From the NCBI GenBank assembly GCA_963556255.1, contig OY744607.1, forward strand, positions 41,116,390 to 41,180,389: 64,000 nucleotides of DNA, in the 5' to 3' direction. Source of the stretch: Allolobophora icterica (taxonomy: Eukaryota; Annelida; Clitellata; Crassiclitellata; Lumbricidae). How positions within the stretch are numbered: position 1 is the first letter of the stretch; each line of letters opens with the position of its first letter. Below, one piece after another: positions 11,201-21,405 of this stretch. The translations under genes were made by a program, and so were the position numbers. The notes beneath the pieces are model-generated. The model saw nothing but the letters and a program-made list of their open reading frames with translations, was not told the origin of the DNA and ran no database searches.

Positions 11201-13729
11201 GTGGACAAAGCCAGCTGTTCGCTTATAGGTCTGGAAATCTCTTTCAGCCAAAGTTCGCTCTATAAAGCAGATTTGGGCCTAAGATCTCAACTAGTAACTC
11301 ATCTTCCCCTGGACTCAATCCTCCATAGACTGTTCCCCATGTCTTGACCATCCTGGTATTTGGCTTGCACAACGATTTTGATTAATAGCGATCATCGACT
11401 GATGATTTTAGCATTATTACAGTAGCGCTATAGAAGTTCTTAGATGTATGCCTGTAGGTCTGTGTGTACTGTAAGCATGTATGTTTGTATGTGAATGTTT
11501 GCATCTGTCTATGTTTACATGCATTGCATGCGTGGTGTCTGTTTTTACTTGGATATATTTTTGTTTGTTTTTATGCTTATGTGTACATACTCGTGTATAC
11601 GTATGCATGCATTCATGTGTGCATTGTTGTATTTTGTACTGGGTGCAGTGATTTGTATATAGTGTACGAGTTTAGGCAATTATGAGAAAGGTGTATCTAA
11701 TATAAAAGCTCTGTGTGTGACATAAAGTTTATCTGAGTTTTGGTCCTGCGAGGAAATTTGTCCTTGCCAGCCTCTCAGCTAGCCGTAGATTCTATTTTAG
11801 TTTAAGGATGACTTGTCGCTATTTGTGTACCAGTTACGGTCACGATCTACAATTAAATAACTACATTGGCTGTCCACAGAAAAGCGAATAACTTTGAAGA
11901 CTGGGATAATTATATATGTATTTTCTCTTTGAGAGTTTTTGCTCGTTTTGTCGGCCTATAAGACTGACCTGCTGGTTTTCGCAAAAATGTTAGTCATATT
12001 CTTGCCTTCATGTATGTATGCCCTAAAATAACATGTTAATTGTTCACATGCATGCATGTATGCTTGAATGTACATACTCACGTACGCTTGTAGTTTTATA
12101 TATGCATGCATGTATGATTGTATGTACGTAGGTATGTATGTATGCTGCATATATGTGTGTATGTATGTGTGTGTCTAAAAATATGTATGCTTGAGAAATT
12201 GCAAATAATATGCAGACTTACGCCTGGTTCTGCTTCATGCGCCACTCCACGTCTCGAGTAAGAATCTGTTATAAGAGACGAGAATACAGTTTGACCTTTG
12301 ATTAAACTAATTTTATAGGCCTCATTTCGTTCTATCACCAGTTCGATCACCAGTGTAAACTCTATATTGTACTGAATTAACAGATCAGCGGGGCGCAGAG
12401 CAATTGTGAGTGAAGGACTTGCTCGGGGTCCCTACACAGTAATTGCTTCCGGCGAGGCTCGAACCCGTACTCTTCGCATTACAGGCCGCGGTCTCTAACT
12501 ACTCTAACTGGGTACTACTCCCAGATATCTCATGGACCTCATCTGCTCCCTCTTTCTGCAGTTTCTCACCGACCTCTCCGCTCTCGCAACCGGCATGTCC
12601 TCTTTGTTCCGCGTTCCAGGACCACTCTAACTCAAACTAGATCTTTTGACAAACATAGGGCCCTCTCTGTGGAATGCCCTTCCTTCCTCTTTACGGGTAA
12701 CCTTACTCTCTGGATCTTTTCCTCCATCTCTTTCCATGCTTAAAACCTTTTTCTTCTCTCGGAGCTTTCGCACTGGGAGAGCTGTTAAGTGGCCTTAGCT
12801 GTGAGCGGCGCTATACAAATCTCCAAATACGATGCGATACGATACGATACTCGGCCACCGTGCCTCGAGAAAATGTCGATCCCCGGGGTTAAGTCGGGTT
12901 TACTGTCCATACCCGGGTCAAATAATTCTAATCTTCAAACAGTGACTTATGTACAGTTCTTTGCGAGTAACATGTCTGCAGCTATTTGTCGATTTTACCT
13001 GAAGATACATGCAGAGAATTATGAGACGTCTAGGTTAATGCATAGTGATAAATGCTAACAAATAATTTAAGATAAAATTGTCGTAGATCTTTTATCACTT
13101 GTGCATGCTTTGTCACCTGCAGACCTGATCACCGCAGTCTGCCTCTTGGGCTAACTATAGGTGCCTTGATTGGGTTCTACGCTCAGCGGTTCACCTCATC
13201 GGCCACCTTCCTAAACATGCTCCTGTCTCTGCCTATATATGCGTAAGGTCCTTCACTGGCTGCCTGTTTCTCAGTGCATCTCCTATTTGTTCCATCCTAC
13301 ATGTCTGATCTTTTTCGACCTGTCTCTGACCTCGCAGCCCGTTGAACTCTACGCTCTTCGGCAAAGGGGAGGCTGTTGGTCCCGCGAGCACAAACTGCGT
13401 CGGGCCTTTTCGGTTGTGGGGCTCTCCATCTGGAATGGCCTCCCACAAGGCCTGAGCTTGCTGCCTCGGTTAAACTTGCCTGCTTTTCATTATTCCCTCA
13501 AATCGCACTTCTTTAGCTGTGTCTGGGCTGGGAGTAGGTCTCTTAAGGAGGCGCTATATAAATTCTCTGAATGAATGAATGAAAAGTAAAGACTGCAAAG
13601 GTTTATGCAGAACTGGATCAGAGATGAAGCTAACTTACAAAACAGCGTTGTCAACAGTAAGTAGATTCCGAGAAGAGCAATTGCAATTATCCAGAATCTC
13701 GATGTCCCCCTAGGACTCCTTGGGATCAT
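7275..13729 (-). CDS. Sulfotransferase gene 1 (carbohydrate 6-O-sulfotransferase, CHST1/3-like)
   Basis: Predicted Golgi enzyme that transfers sulfate from PAPS to C6 of a sugar (Gal, GalNAc or GlcNAc) on glycoproteins or proteoglycans. Four coding exons, 13729-13639, 12265-12222, 9680-9457 and 8226-7275, have GT-AG borders and join in frame to 436 codons. Residues about 12-30 are a hydrophobic signal anchor after a basic N-terminus, giving a type II membrane protein. The 5'-PSB motif YQRSGSTFVGE is near residues 66-76, followed by FEPVDSLYSAMYG. The 3'-PB motif RVIHLVRDPRAVALSR is near 293-308. The start MIPRS has an A at -3 and a stop just upstream. Compared with gene 2, the last exon carries ten extra codons. 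Vertebrate relatives usually have intronless coding regions. The exact sugar acceptor cannot be read from sequence. The family call is firm; that all exons are used is inferred. Confidence 0.87.
8660..9420 (+). pseudogene. L2/CR1-like LINE remnant in gene 1 intron 3
   Basis: Reading about 9076-9400 gives the post-RT region LLGTLSRSAATTVVHSFVLS, QLDYCNGVLLGLPKF and LQLVQNATAILLDGLPRYSH, typical of L2/CR1-type elements. About 8740-9060 is an older, stop-ridden RT part. It lies opposite the host gene. The corresponding intron of gene 2 lacks it, so the insertion is specific to this copy. Confidence 0.75.
9457..9680 (-). CDS. Gene 1 exon 3 (5'-PSB exon)
   Basis: 224 bases between acceptor TTTAG and donor GTACGTTTCG. 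It encodes DVLLASPFVKNEPKLVILL, the PAPS 5'-phosphosulfate loop YQRSGSTFVGE, and FEPVDSLYSAMYG. It ends inside an Arg codon (phase 2). A LINE remnant on the other strand stops shortly before the exon's 3' end. Confidence 0.9.
9690..10020. repeat. TATG/TGTA-rich microsatellite region
   Basis: Imperfect (gtat)n and (gcat)n runs, mainly 9765-9990, are shared in position with 25320-25530 in gene 2. No gene is seen. Confidence 0.7.
10025..11400 (+). pseudogene. L2-like LINE remnant in gene 1, shared with gene 2
   Basis: Broken frames read an RT active-site region (ALLYLSAAF..., then ADDTQ near 10340), FLNLSKTQYLRFG near 10640, and HWLSLENRITLKTG near 11040. All lie in the same order on the plus strand. 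The same element occupies 26165-27880 in gene 2, so it predates the duplication of these genes. Stops and frameshifts are abundant, and no complete ORF remains. Confidence 0.75.
11440..12175. repeat. TATG-type microsatellites flanking unclassified intron sequence
   Basis: (tatg/gtat)n-rich tracts at about 11440-11625 and 12000-12175, with about 11690-11990 of unclassified intron between them (ttgaagactgggataatt echoes the LINE upstream). The layout matches 27890-28740 in gene 2. Confidence 0.6.
12222..12265 (-). CDS. Gene 1 exon 2 (44-nt stem micro-exon)
   Basis: Acceptor ...TTATAACAG and donor GTAAGTCTGC bracket 44 bases encoding about SYSRRGVAHEAEPG. The phase (enter 1, leave 0) exactly repairs the mismatch between exon 1 and the next exon. 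The same segment is conserved in gene 2 as a 50-base exon, although the intron around it has diverged. It is inferred and needs transcript support. Confidence 0.7.
12384..12512 (-). mobile_element. tRNA-derived CORE-like SINE, minus strand
   Basis: Read on the minus strand, an A-box-like TTAGAGTAGTTAGAGAC is followed by a B box GGTTCGAGCCTCG. After these comes GAGCAAGTCCTTCACTCAC, the same core as the SINE at 25575-25800. In gene 2 the equivalent intron position is uninterrupted (about 29480). Confidence 0.6.
12520..12855 (+). pseudogene. LINE 3' end with CGATA tail
   Basis: A broken frame reads LWNALPSSLRVTLLSGSFPP followed by LKTFFFSRSF, the C-terminal end of a CR1/L2-type ORF2. The copy terminates in a (GATAC)n run at about 12828-12850, presumably the 3' tail. 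It is absent from gene 2. Confidence 0.65.
12870..13140. other. Unclassified intron sequence
   Basis: I recognise no gene or repeat. Short open frames here have no supporting motif. Confidence 0.3.
13145..13588 (+). pseudogene. L2/CR1-like LINE 3' end with TGAATGAATG tail
   Basis: It reads KVLHWLPVSQCISYLFHP and, in the same region, RRAFSVVGLSIWNGLPQGLS. It ends at the tail tgaatgaatgaatgaa (13571-13586), only about 50 bp downstream of the gene 1 exon 1 donor. It is 5'-truncated. The same family occurs in the opposite orientation at 24290-24795 and as a stub at 54180-54500. Confidence 0.78.
13639..13729 (-). CDS. Gene 1 exon 1 (signal anchor)
   Basis: Thirty codons plus one base, ending at the donor GTAAGTTAGC. 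It encodes a short basic cytosolic tail and the hydrophobic run FWIIAIALLGIYLLLTTLF. The one-base overhang does not fit the phase-0 start of the 224-base exon, which first pointed to a missing small exon. Confidence 0.82.
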
Positions 13730-14289
13730 TTTTCTGAATTATGAGATATTTCCAGAGGAAATTGCCTCGCAATCGCGGTCTTCAATGAATATCGCTTGAA
13801 GTTTGCTACGGACACACACACAGATACAATAAACATGATAGTTCTACCGAGTGAGTTGTAAATCAGTGACGACTCCAATGATCTAGGTTCTCCACCTGAT
13901 ACTATCTAACAGAAAAATACTTTTAAAACTGGACCACACAAATGCCGAGAAACAACTGAAGACCCATTTGTTTACGCTTGCTTCCCTCAGCCTAGCCTGG
14001 CCTCTGGTGTCTCGGAGTTACAGAAAATGAAACGGGATTTTTCAATGAATGCGATTTTGACTAAGGTTTCAATAGAAACGACCATCGATGATGTCTAATT
14101 CTTACTATGCTAAATATGGTAACAAAAGTCTCTAAGTATCAGCATATTGCACAAACATTACAATAATTACACTGTATATCCGTAGTGTAAAGAATTCAGT
14201 TTACAATCTGTGTTATAGTTTACAAAACTTTGCATTCAAATCAGCCGACCAATTTTTCGCACTTAGTTCACCCTTTGTGCCAGATATTG
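13730..14289. promoter_or_regulatory. 5' flank of gene 1
   Basis: Conserved with 30268-30830 upstream of gene 2 (aaaactggaccacacaaatg, acgaccatcgatgatgtc, ttacactgtatatccg). A promoter or 5'UTR exon must lie in or beyond this block, but no TATA box or clear start site stands out. The call rests on position and conservation only. Confidence 0.4.
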
Positions 14290-15055
14290 CACTTCTTCTG
14301 TCACAATCTTCTTCTGTCCCGATCCTAGCCTGCCTTGTCTTGCGTTGTCCCTATCTTCATCTGTCATATCTTTATCTGTCCCTATCTTCGCTTGTCCCTA
14401 TCTTCCTCTGTCCAGATCGTCGCCTGCCCGTCTTCCTCTGTCCCTATCTTCCTCTGTCCATATCTTTCTCATTCCCTATCTACACCTGTGCCTGTCTTCC
14501 TCTGTCCCTATCTTCGCTTGTCACTATCTTTTTCTGCCCCTATCTTGGCCTGTCCCTGTCTTCCACTGTCCCTATCTTTGCCTGTCCCTGTCTCCGTCTG
14601 GCCCTATCTTCGCTTGTCTCTATCTTCGTCTGTCCCTATCTTCGCCTGCCCCTGTCTTCGTCTGTCCCTATCTTCGCCTGCCCTTGTCTTCGTCTGTCCC
14701 TATCTTCGCCTGCCCCTGTCTTCGTCTGTCCCTATCTTCGCCTGCCCCTGTCTTCGTCTCTCCCTATATTGGCCTTCCCCTGTCTTCCCCTGTTCCTATC
14801 TTCGCCTGTAACTGTCTTTCTCTGCCTCTGTCTTCGCTTGTCCCTATCTTCTTCTGTCTCTATCTTCTTTCTCTATATTCCTCTGTCCCTATCTTCGCCT
14901 GTCGTTGTCCTCGCCTGTTCCTATCTTCGCCTGTACTTTCTGCGCCTGTTCCTATCTTCATCTTTTCCTTTCTTCGCCTGTCATTTTTCCCCACTCTCCC
15001 TATCTTCCTCTCACAATGTCTTCCTCTCACTCTGTGTTCTTCTCCACAAGGCATT
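14290..15055. repeat. 16-bp pyrimidine-rich minisatellite, copy 2
   Basis: The longest and most regular of three arrays. In 14600-14760 a 32-bp double unit (cctatcttcgcctgcccctgtcttcgtctgt type) repeats almost exactly four times, so the array has been homogenised locally. All plus frames are open by virtue of the period. Confidence 0.87.
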
Positions 15056-15765
15056 CGCTATCTTTCAGCGCATATCTTTCTGTTTCTTTCATCTAATGAC
15101 CTTCTTCAACGTACGTAGGCCTATGCTATTAGTGGTAAAGCACTCGTGCTGAACTGTCGACCTAAAGTTTATGGTTTCAAATCCTTGCCACGGCGGAAAT
15201 ACATTTCAAGATTCCTGTTTCAGCTGACGATACTAACCGTAATCTGTCGATAGTAACATCAGGCTACGAAGAACCGGAATGGCCCGCTCTCATATGCTGA
15301 GGCTAAGAAAATGAAGACGCTGAAACTTAAACTATTCGAAATAGCGAGGGCTAAAGGAGAAGATATTTGACTTGCCTACCTCGTTTTAATCTGAATTCAG
15401 AAATGTCTTCCACTTGACTGCTTCGTGAATAATATCGCCCACCGTGGTGTCTGCTTTATTTTGACAAAAGCTACTTCAGATACTTGGCGCGATTCATAGA
15501 GTTACTTATCTCTGTTTCGTTGTTCAGAGACTCAGCCTTTTCGCCAAACATCTTCAATTGTAGGCCTACGAACTGTCACATCCAACTGTTATCTGAAATT
15601 GGCTCTTCATCGAACCGACACAGGTCATATGTTAAGACTACGTCAAGCATTGCGTTGCCCTCAATCGGGTTACTACGAATTTTGGTCCATAATACACTGC
15701 AACGAACAACTTAAGAGCTAGTAGAGAGGCAATTAAAGTCGGTGCACGAATATATAGCCTCTTCA
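15056..15765. repeat. Upstream duplicated block, gene 1 copy
   Basis: Collinear with 796-2130 and 31206-32180. It includes a CTT-less copy of the dispersed repeat (15270-15420). No gene is recognised. Confidence 0.6.
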
Positions 15766-16583
15766 CTGTTGTCACTACCCCAGTACCCCTCATGAATTCC
15801 TGATCACGGGATTCACGGAAGACTTCAACATATATGTTGATAATCCTTCTGACTCATTTGCGCTTTTATCATCAACTAACCTGGTCTAACATGTCAGCTT
15901 CCTCGCCCACTGTCAAAATCATACACTTGACCTCATCATCACATCATCTCTCTCTAAGTTATCGCCAGGTATCTCTTTCTCATTTCATACTCCTCCGGTC
16001 ATTGGCCCATTTTCACACACCTCAAAATACTACCTAGTCCACGTCCTGATGCTGCAGTCTCTCATTCTTTCCGCCGCATCAGCTCCATAAACATTGAAAC
16101 CTTCACGCAAGATCTCTCCTCTTCAGACCTCGTTCTAAATCCTCTGTCCTCTCTTGACGACCTCCTGTCTTCCTACAACACCACTCTCTCTACGCTCCTT
16201 GAGAAACACGCTCCCATCATTATCAAATCCGGTTCTCACTCTAACAACCCTTGGTATAATTATTATCTCCAGGCATTCAAATTTTTCCGTCGACGCCTTC
16301 AAAGCACTTACCGTACAAACGAACCCATGATCCTCAGCTGCTTTCTGCCCAAAAAGATGCCACGAATAAGTGCCACAACCTACTGGCTACAGCTAAAAAG
16401 AGGTTTCAATCCTCATTAGTTCATTCTCGATCCGCTGAGCCTTTCCTTCACTGGAAAACCATAAACCAACTTCTCCATCGGAACTCATCCAGCCCACTTC
16501 CAAACTCTCTTCCATCTTCTTCAATAGCTGAGTCGTTCTGCTCTTTCTTCTCCGGCAAAATTTCTACTCTCCGTCTCTCTCTC

Positions 16584-16624
<41 letters not shown>

Positions 16625-17030
16625 TTCTCCAATCAGACCTTTCCAAAACCACCATCAACTCACCTTCAGATGCTCCTTCCTCTACTCACGACTCTCGGCC
16701 ATCCCCTCTTCGATCATCATTTTCTGCTTTCCAACCAGCATCAAAGAATGAAGTATCCCATATATTATAATCTCTTCCACACAAGCAGTACGAACTCGAT
16801 CCTATACCTACATTCAAACTGAAAGACTGTGCATCTGTCCTTGTTCAGATCATTACCAATATAATCAGCTTCTCCTTATCTGCTGGCAATTTCCCCCTCC
16901 TTTTCAGACACGCTTTAGTCATTCCACTCCTCAAGAAACCATCGTTGGAAAAAGAAATCCTTTCCAACTACCAACCTGTCTTTGACATGTCATTCATCTC
17001 TAAACTAACTGAACACAAATGGATCTTCTT
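15766..17030 (+). pseudogene. Non-LTR retrotransposon fragment (endonuclease to early RT)
   Basis: Conceptual frames give an endonuclease-type C-terminal part near 15830-16270 (DLIITSS, LVHVLMLQSL) and an RT entry segment near 16800-17000 (FPLLFRHALVIPLLKK, then LSNYQPVFDMSFISKL). A (CTGT)n(CT)n tract interrupts it at 16573-16626. The copy stops abruptly in the RT domain at about 17030, where broken sulfotransferase exon sequence begins. It therefore lacks its 3' end, which is unusual for a LINE insertion and suggests recombination. Confidence 0.65.
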
Positions 17031-17328
17031 GGATCTTCTTGTTTAGCGTCTGAAGCATTCCTTTTGAAACTCTTCCGGTGCCTCTTCAAAACGCGAACCG
17101 CAGAACTTGCTACGCTATGGCTCGCATCGCTTGAACGTGTATAAAGCGAAGCTGCGATGCATTTTGTATAAGACATGAAGTGGTGTGATTGTAGGTGCTC
17201 ATGGCCATAAAGTAGGCCTACAAGCTGAGCAGCGATTGAGTCGGAAGACTTTCAAGGTCACAGGACAGAAACTGGCGTAGGAACTTGAGACTTCGGAAAG
17301 TTCTTTATGTGACAATATCTTAAAAGAA
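17031..17328 (-). pseudogene. Sulfotransferase pseudogene: 5' half of a last exon
   Basis: Minus-strand sequence aligns with the first about 290 bases of the gene 3 last exon: the acceptor-side ATATT, the LPTQSL-equivalent region, and CEPYLSKFCG... to the W-L-K-Q region. It contains small indels. The second half, with the 3'-PB motif, is absent and replaced by LINE sequence. It cannot encode an active enzyme. Confidence 0.75.
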
Positions 17329-17444
17329 AGTTGTAGAAACGATTCTCGCCGGTAGAATCTTCGATAATTACACTCCTGCTAATAATGAAGTGGTATGTTG
17401 CGATGTCGTAGGCTATCTGATGTATATAAATCTATATAAATATA

Positions 17445-17877
17445 TGTGTCACAATCCAGGAAAAAGTACCAAGTCTTAGTTCACAGTTTCGTCAGAAAAC
17501 AGCTTTAAAGGAGGTTGGGGTCTTTTTTATCCTAAAAATTTCCGTTTGCATAAAATCCCGAAAAAAATTTTTTCGGTAAAAGGTACCAAGTTTTATTTTT
17601 TATAGTTATTAGTCATGATACAGACCATAAAATTTTTCAAAACTAACACTCTAGTTTTTCAGTCTGTGAAGTGGTACAAACTTTTAAATGCTGATTTTCT
17701 TCAAATTTTATGTTTATTAGCGATTAATTCATATGTTGTTTAAATCCTGATATCTTTGGGAAATGACAAGATACTAGCTTGATTTTTTTAAAATTATGTG
17801 CAGTAATTATGCTCCAATGTCCTGGCAGCTCTAACTCCATTACTAAGACTTGGTACCTTTTCATGGATTGTGACACA
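17445..17877. mobile_element. Tc1/mariner-type MITE, 433 bp
   Basis: Inverted repeats of about 35 bp (17445-17479 and 17843-17877) begin TGTGTCACAATCCA and contain GTACCAAGTCTTAG, with two mismatches. They are flanked by TA on each side. A TA target and long terminal repeats fit a Tc1/mariner-type non-autonomous element. There is no coding capacity. Confidence 0.75.
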
Positions 17878-18059
17878 TATATATATTAACCTGCCCATGT
17901 TTAATCAAAATGGACTGCTGTTCGACAATGACTATAAATTTGTCACTTAAAGTTGCTTAAACTTGGCCTACAACGTAAGCTACCTGAATATTATCCTTTA
18001 CATTAATAAGTAGGCCTATAATACCTTTGCTGTTCCACAGTTGTAAACGAGGGCTGTCT

Positions 18060-18262
18060 GACGTGTTGGATAGTTCGTGATGTCCGACTGCACATTTTGG
18101 TCCTGAGGCATTCCATACTTGACAGAGTTGAGTGAATCAACCGGTTCGAGGTTGAAAACACATCAAGATTTGTATTGAACCATTCGCCGACAAAGATCGA
18201 TCCACTTCGCGGATGACCAACTTCGGATCATTTTTGACAAAGGACTTGTCAGTAAGACATCC
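18060..18262 (-). pseudogene. Sulfotransferase pseudo-exon (5'-PSB exon), copy a
   Basis: Aligns with the 224-base exon of gene 3 but lacks 13 bases within the PAPS loop (the junction cacttcgc/ggatgacc at about 18207-18215 where gene 3 has tgataggacagca between). It lacks another base near 18157 and has lost its donor end. The reading frame and the Tyr-Gln side of the motif are destroyed. The acceptor-side 'catcc' is still present. Confidence 0.85.
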
Positions 18263-19619
18263 TAAAATTTCATTTAGCCCTACAGTTGTGCTTAAAGCAT
18301 AAAGATTTAAACAATGTGATTAAACAAATAGCATACATCCTCAGCTTCATTATTTATCTCATTGTTTAATTAATTCATGTTCGAGATGTTCGAGATCACC
18401 GTCGTATCTCCTTTAATGATGGTCCTCGCTTACCTATACAGCAAATAGAGAAATTTGACAGACTGAACGATACTTTGTTTTAGAAACCTATAAGCTTAGA
18501 TACTGACACGCCAACTTAACTTACGTCTAGCTTTTTAAATTTGCAAGCTTCATTTTAATATATTTACACCTTATAACGTGTTTTACAACAATAGCACAGT
18601 ATCGATATGAATCGATATGAATTCAATTACTATACCCCGCTTTATTCGTTTTAATGTTGTAGACATATTTTTGACGTTTTTACTACAAATATTATGCCTC
18701 TTGACGAAAGTGTAATGTAATATGGCGATAATTTACTAACTTCCGTTAATAACTAAGTTCTGGACTAATTTTTAACCAATGCGCCAACAGGCGCCACCTG
18801 GCGAACTAGTTGTATTTTTTAACTAAAATACCTTATACGCTACCAATATTTATTTCTTCAGAGATGCAAAAAAAGTTTTTTTAAGATGAGAAGGTGTTTG
18901 TTTTTTGTTTTTATGGTTTTTGTTGTTTTGGTTAATTGTTTTTAAGATTTTCGGATCATAAAAATCATGAAAAATGGCATGAACAAGAGCTCCAACTCAG
19001 TTTAATTCTGTTGCGATTTCCGAAAATTAAAATTATTAAATCAATGTTATTAAAATAACTTCTACAAGAATAAGAAATTTATATAAAAAAATAAAACAAA
19101 ATTTTTTGAATTTCTATTTCTTGTGTTTATAAAATCAAAAACCGAAAAAAACTTTTTTCACCTCTGATCTGGACAATCAGCGAGCCTCAGAGGCCTCCGG
19201 TGTTACGTAATGCATTTTGTTACATGTAAATTTGTTTCATATCGAAGATATTGAAGATAAAAATTAATTTCTTTTTATTATGACTTTCTGATAGTATTTC
19301 ATTTCTGTGTCTCTGTTTTTTTTGTTTTTGAAAAAATTTGTGTATAATTATTGAAACATAATATTTTAATATTTCAAGAAATATTCCTCTCGATTTTTGG
19401 GTGCACTGCCCCCTTCTCAATTATTGGGGGCACGTGCCCCGGTTCCCCCCACTATTGTCTATGAATATGACTCTAATCAATACTGTAGGTTATTGTACTC
19501 TATTATTTTTGTGAAACTATACTCAACTCCGCTGTTTCAATTCTAATCTAAATGGAAAACTAAATAAACAAACACTTATAACGCTCAGCTACGAGTACCA
19601 TGTTATGTTGAAAAGGAAT
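18263..19619. other. A+T-rich spacer between pseudo-exon copies
   Basis: 18270-18375 duplicates 19840-19940, i.e. the intron adjoining the pseudo-exon. The rest is A+T rich, with poly-T runs. A short inverted G/C patch at 19400-19450 (gggggcacgtgcccc) may be the end of an unrecognised element. No gene is seen. Confidence 0.45.
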
Positions 19620-19621
19620 TT

Positions 19622-19838
19622 TATCGAATGGAACCAGTTGGATAGTTCGTGATGTCCGACTGCACAATTTGGTTCTGAGGCATTCCATACTTGACGGAGT
19701 TGAGTGAATCAACCGGTTCGAGGTTGAAAACACATCAAGATTTGTATTGAACCATTTGCCTACAAAGGTCGATCCACTTCGCGGATGACCAACTTCGGAT
19801 CATTTTTGACAAAAGGACTTGTCAGTATGACATCCTAA
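19622..19838 (-). pseudogene. Sulfotransferase pseudo-exon (5'-PSB exon), copy b
   Basis: A second copy of the same broken exon, with the same 13-base gap and the same single-base loss as copy a. The two therefore arose by duplication after inactivation. The 3' splice donor is mutated: gene 3 reads ATTCG/GTAAAA, here ATTCG/ATAAAA. Confidence 0.85.
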
Positions 19839-20529
19839 AATTTCATTTAGTCCTACAGTTGTGTTTAAAGCATAAAGAATTAATCAAATAGCATACATCC
19901 TCAGCTTCATTATTTATCTCATTGTTTAATTAATTCATGCTCAGTCATCGGCTAAACGAAACAAAGAAAAGAGATCTGATTGAACTTGCACTACGTTCTT
20001 AAAAGCACAATGCATCGTAACACAACACATTCATGATATAAGTTTATCTGTTGACGCAGTTTTCGCGAGACACTGAGGTCTTTCGAGAATTTACATAAAA
20101 ATAAATCAGATTTCTCAGTAAAAGTATAGGCCTACTTCACTACCTTAAATTACTTTGCTGTACATCATACTACATTGAGATTTCTTACAATCAACATATT
20201 CCTTTAAATATGTGCAGAAAGAAAGGCCTGTTGCACGCGGTGATGCAAAATAAACTGAAAATACATAATATACATGAAGGGTCCTAAACCAAAATACTGA
20301 TCCATTAATTGCTACTTACGCTACAAACTTTTGTTGTGTCTTGAGTTAATGTTTAGACAAAACACTTGAACAAGTTTTATAATTGGGGGGGGTTAGAAAT
20401 AATTATAGTTAACAGGTTTGATAAATGCATAGGCTAATTACAGCGGCGTGCTCAGCTCCGTAAGTAATTTGTCGATAACTTGAATCTACTGTTTAAGATA
20501 AAGGTAAAGCAAGGTAAGTGAATCCAGCT
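19839..20529. other. Relic of sulfotransferase intron 1
   Basis: Matches intron 1 of genes 3 and 4 (for example ctgttgacgcagttttcg at about 20050, 37186 and, degenerate, 47570). No coding sequence. Confidence 0.6.
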
Positions 20530-21060
20530 GCAAAAGAAGTTCGATCATTGTCAATGGGAAGGTGAGGGGCGAGGGAGAGGACCGGCCATCTGTTCTCATA
20601 GGCCGAGGCTAAGAAAACGAAATCGCTATTCAACTCATTTCAAGGTTAGCTTATGGGATTGCTCTACTTCTTCTTCTCTTTCTTGTTCTCCTTCTTCTTC
20701 GTAACCTTCTTCTTTTTATTCTTCTTCTTCTCTTCTTCCTCTCTTTCTTCTGCTTCTTCTTCTTTTTCTCTTTCTTGTGTTTCTACTTTTTCTCTTTCTC
20801 TTCTTCCTCCTTCTCCTCCTTCTCCTTCTCCTCCCTAACTTTGTTCTTCTTTGTATTTTCCTCCTCCTCCTTCTCCTCCTCCTCCTCGTCCTCCTCCTCG
20901 TCCATCTTCTTCCTCTTTTCCTGCTTCTTCTTTTTTGTTGTTCTCTTCTAATTCATCTAGCCTTCCTTTTCCTCTTCTACTATCATTCGAAGGATGAAAG
21001 AATAGGGAAGAAGATATTCAACTTGTGAACCTCGTTTATATCTGAATTTAGAAATGGGCC
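20530..21060. repeat. Dispersed repeat with embedded CTT tract
   Basis: Left part ctcataggccgaggctaaga, then an imperfect (CTT)n/(CTCCTT)n tract at 20660-20975, then a right part gaagatattcaacttgtgaa. Related copies lie at 950-1200, 15270-15420 (no tract), 31250-31810, 37770-38480 and 49400-49615. Long open frames in the tract are artefacts of triplet repetition. Confidence 0.7.
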
Positions 21061-21405
21061 GTGAACTGCTTAATAATCAAATTTCCAAGTTTCTTTCTTT
21101 CATTCATTCATGCATACATTCACACATACGTACATACAGTATATACATACATTTACATACATAGGCCTAGTAGTCGTAAGATGTGTTCTATTGCAGTGCA
21201 TTCCTTTGTAATTTATTGCATTATTATGCATTGTATCATTTTGTATTGCATAGTGTCGTATTATAGCTTATAGCATAGCGCAGTATTGCATTTTGTTGTG
21301 ATTTATTTTTATGCTCGTTTGCATTGTATTGCATCGCATAGTCATACCAAAGCAGTCAACACAATTTAAACTGGAACGCACCGACCTTCGAAGAAGCAAT
21401 GAGGG
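21061..21405. repeat. Degenerate simple-sequence region
   Basis: (catt)n and (acat)n at 21090-21160, then an irregular (tattgca)n-like stretch at 21190-21340. No gene. Confidence 0.5.
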
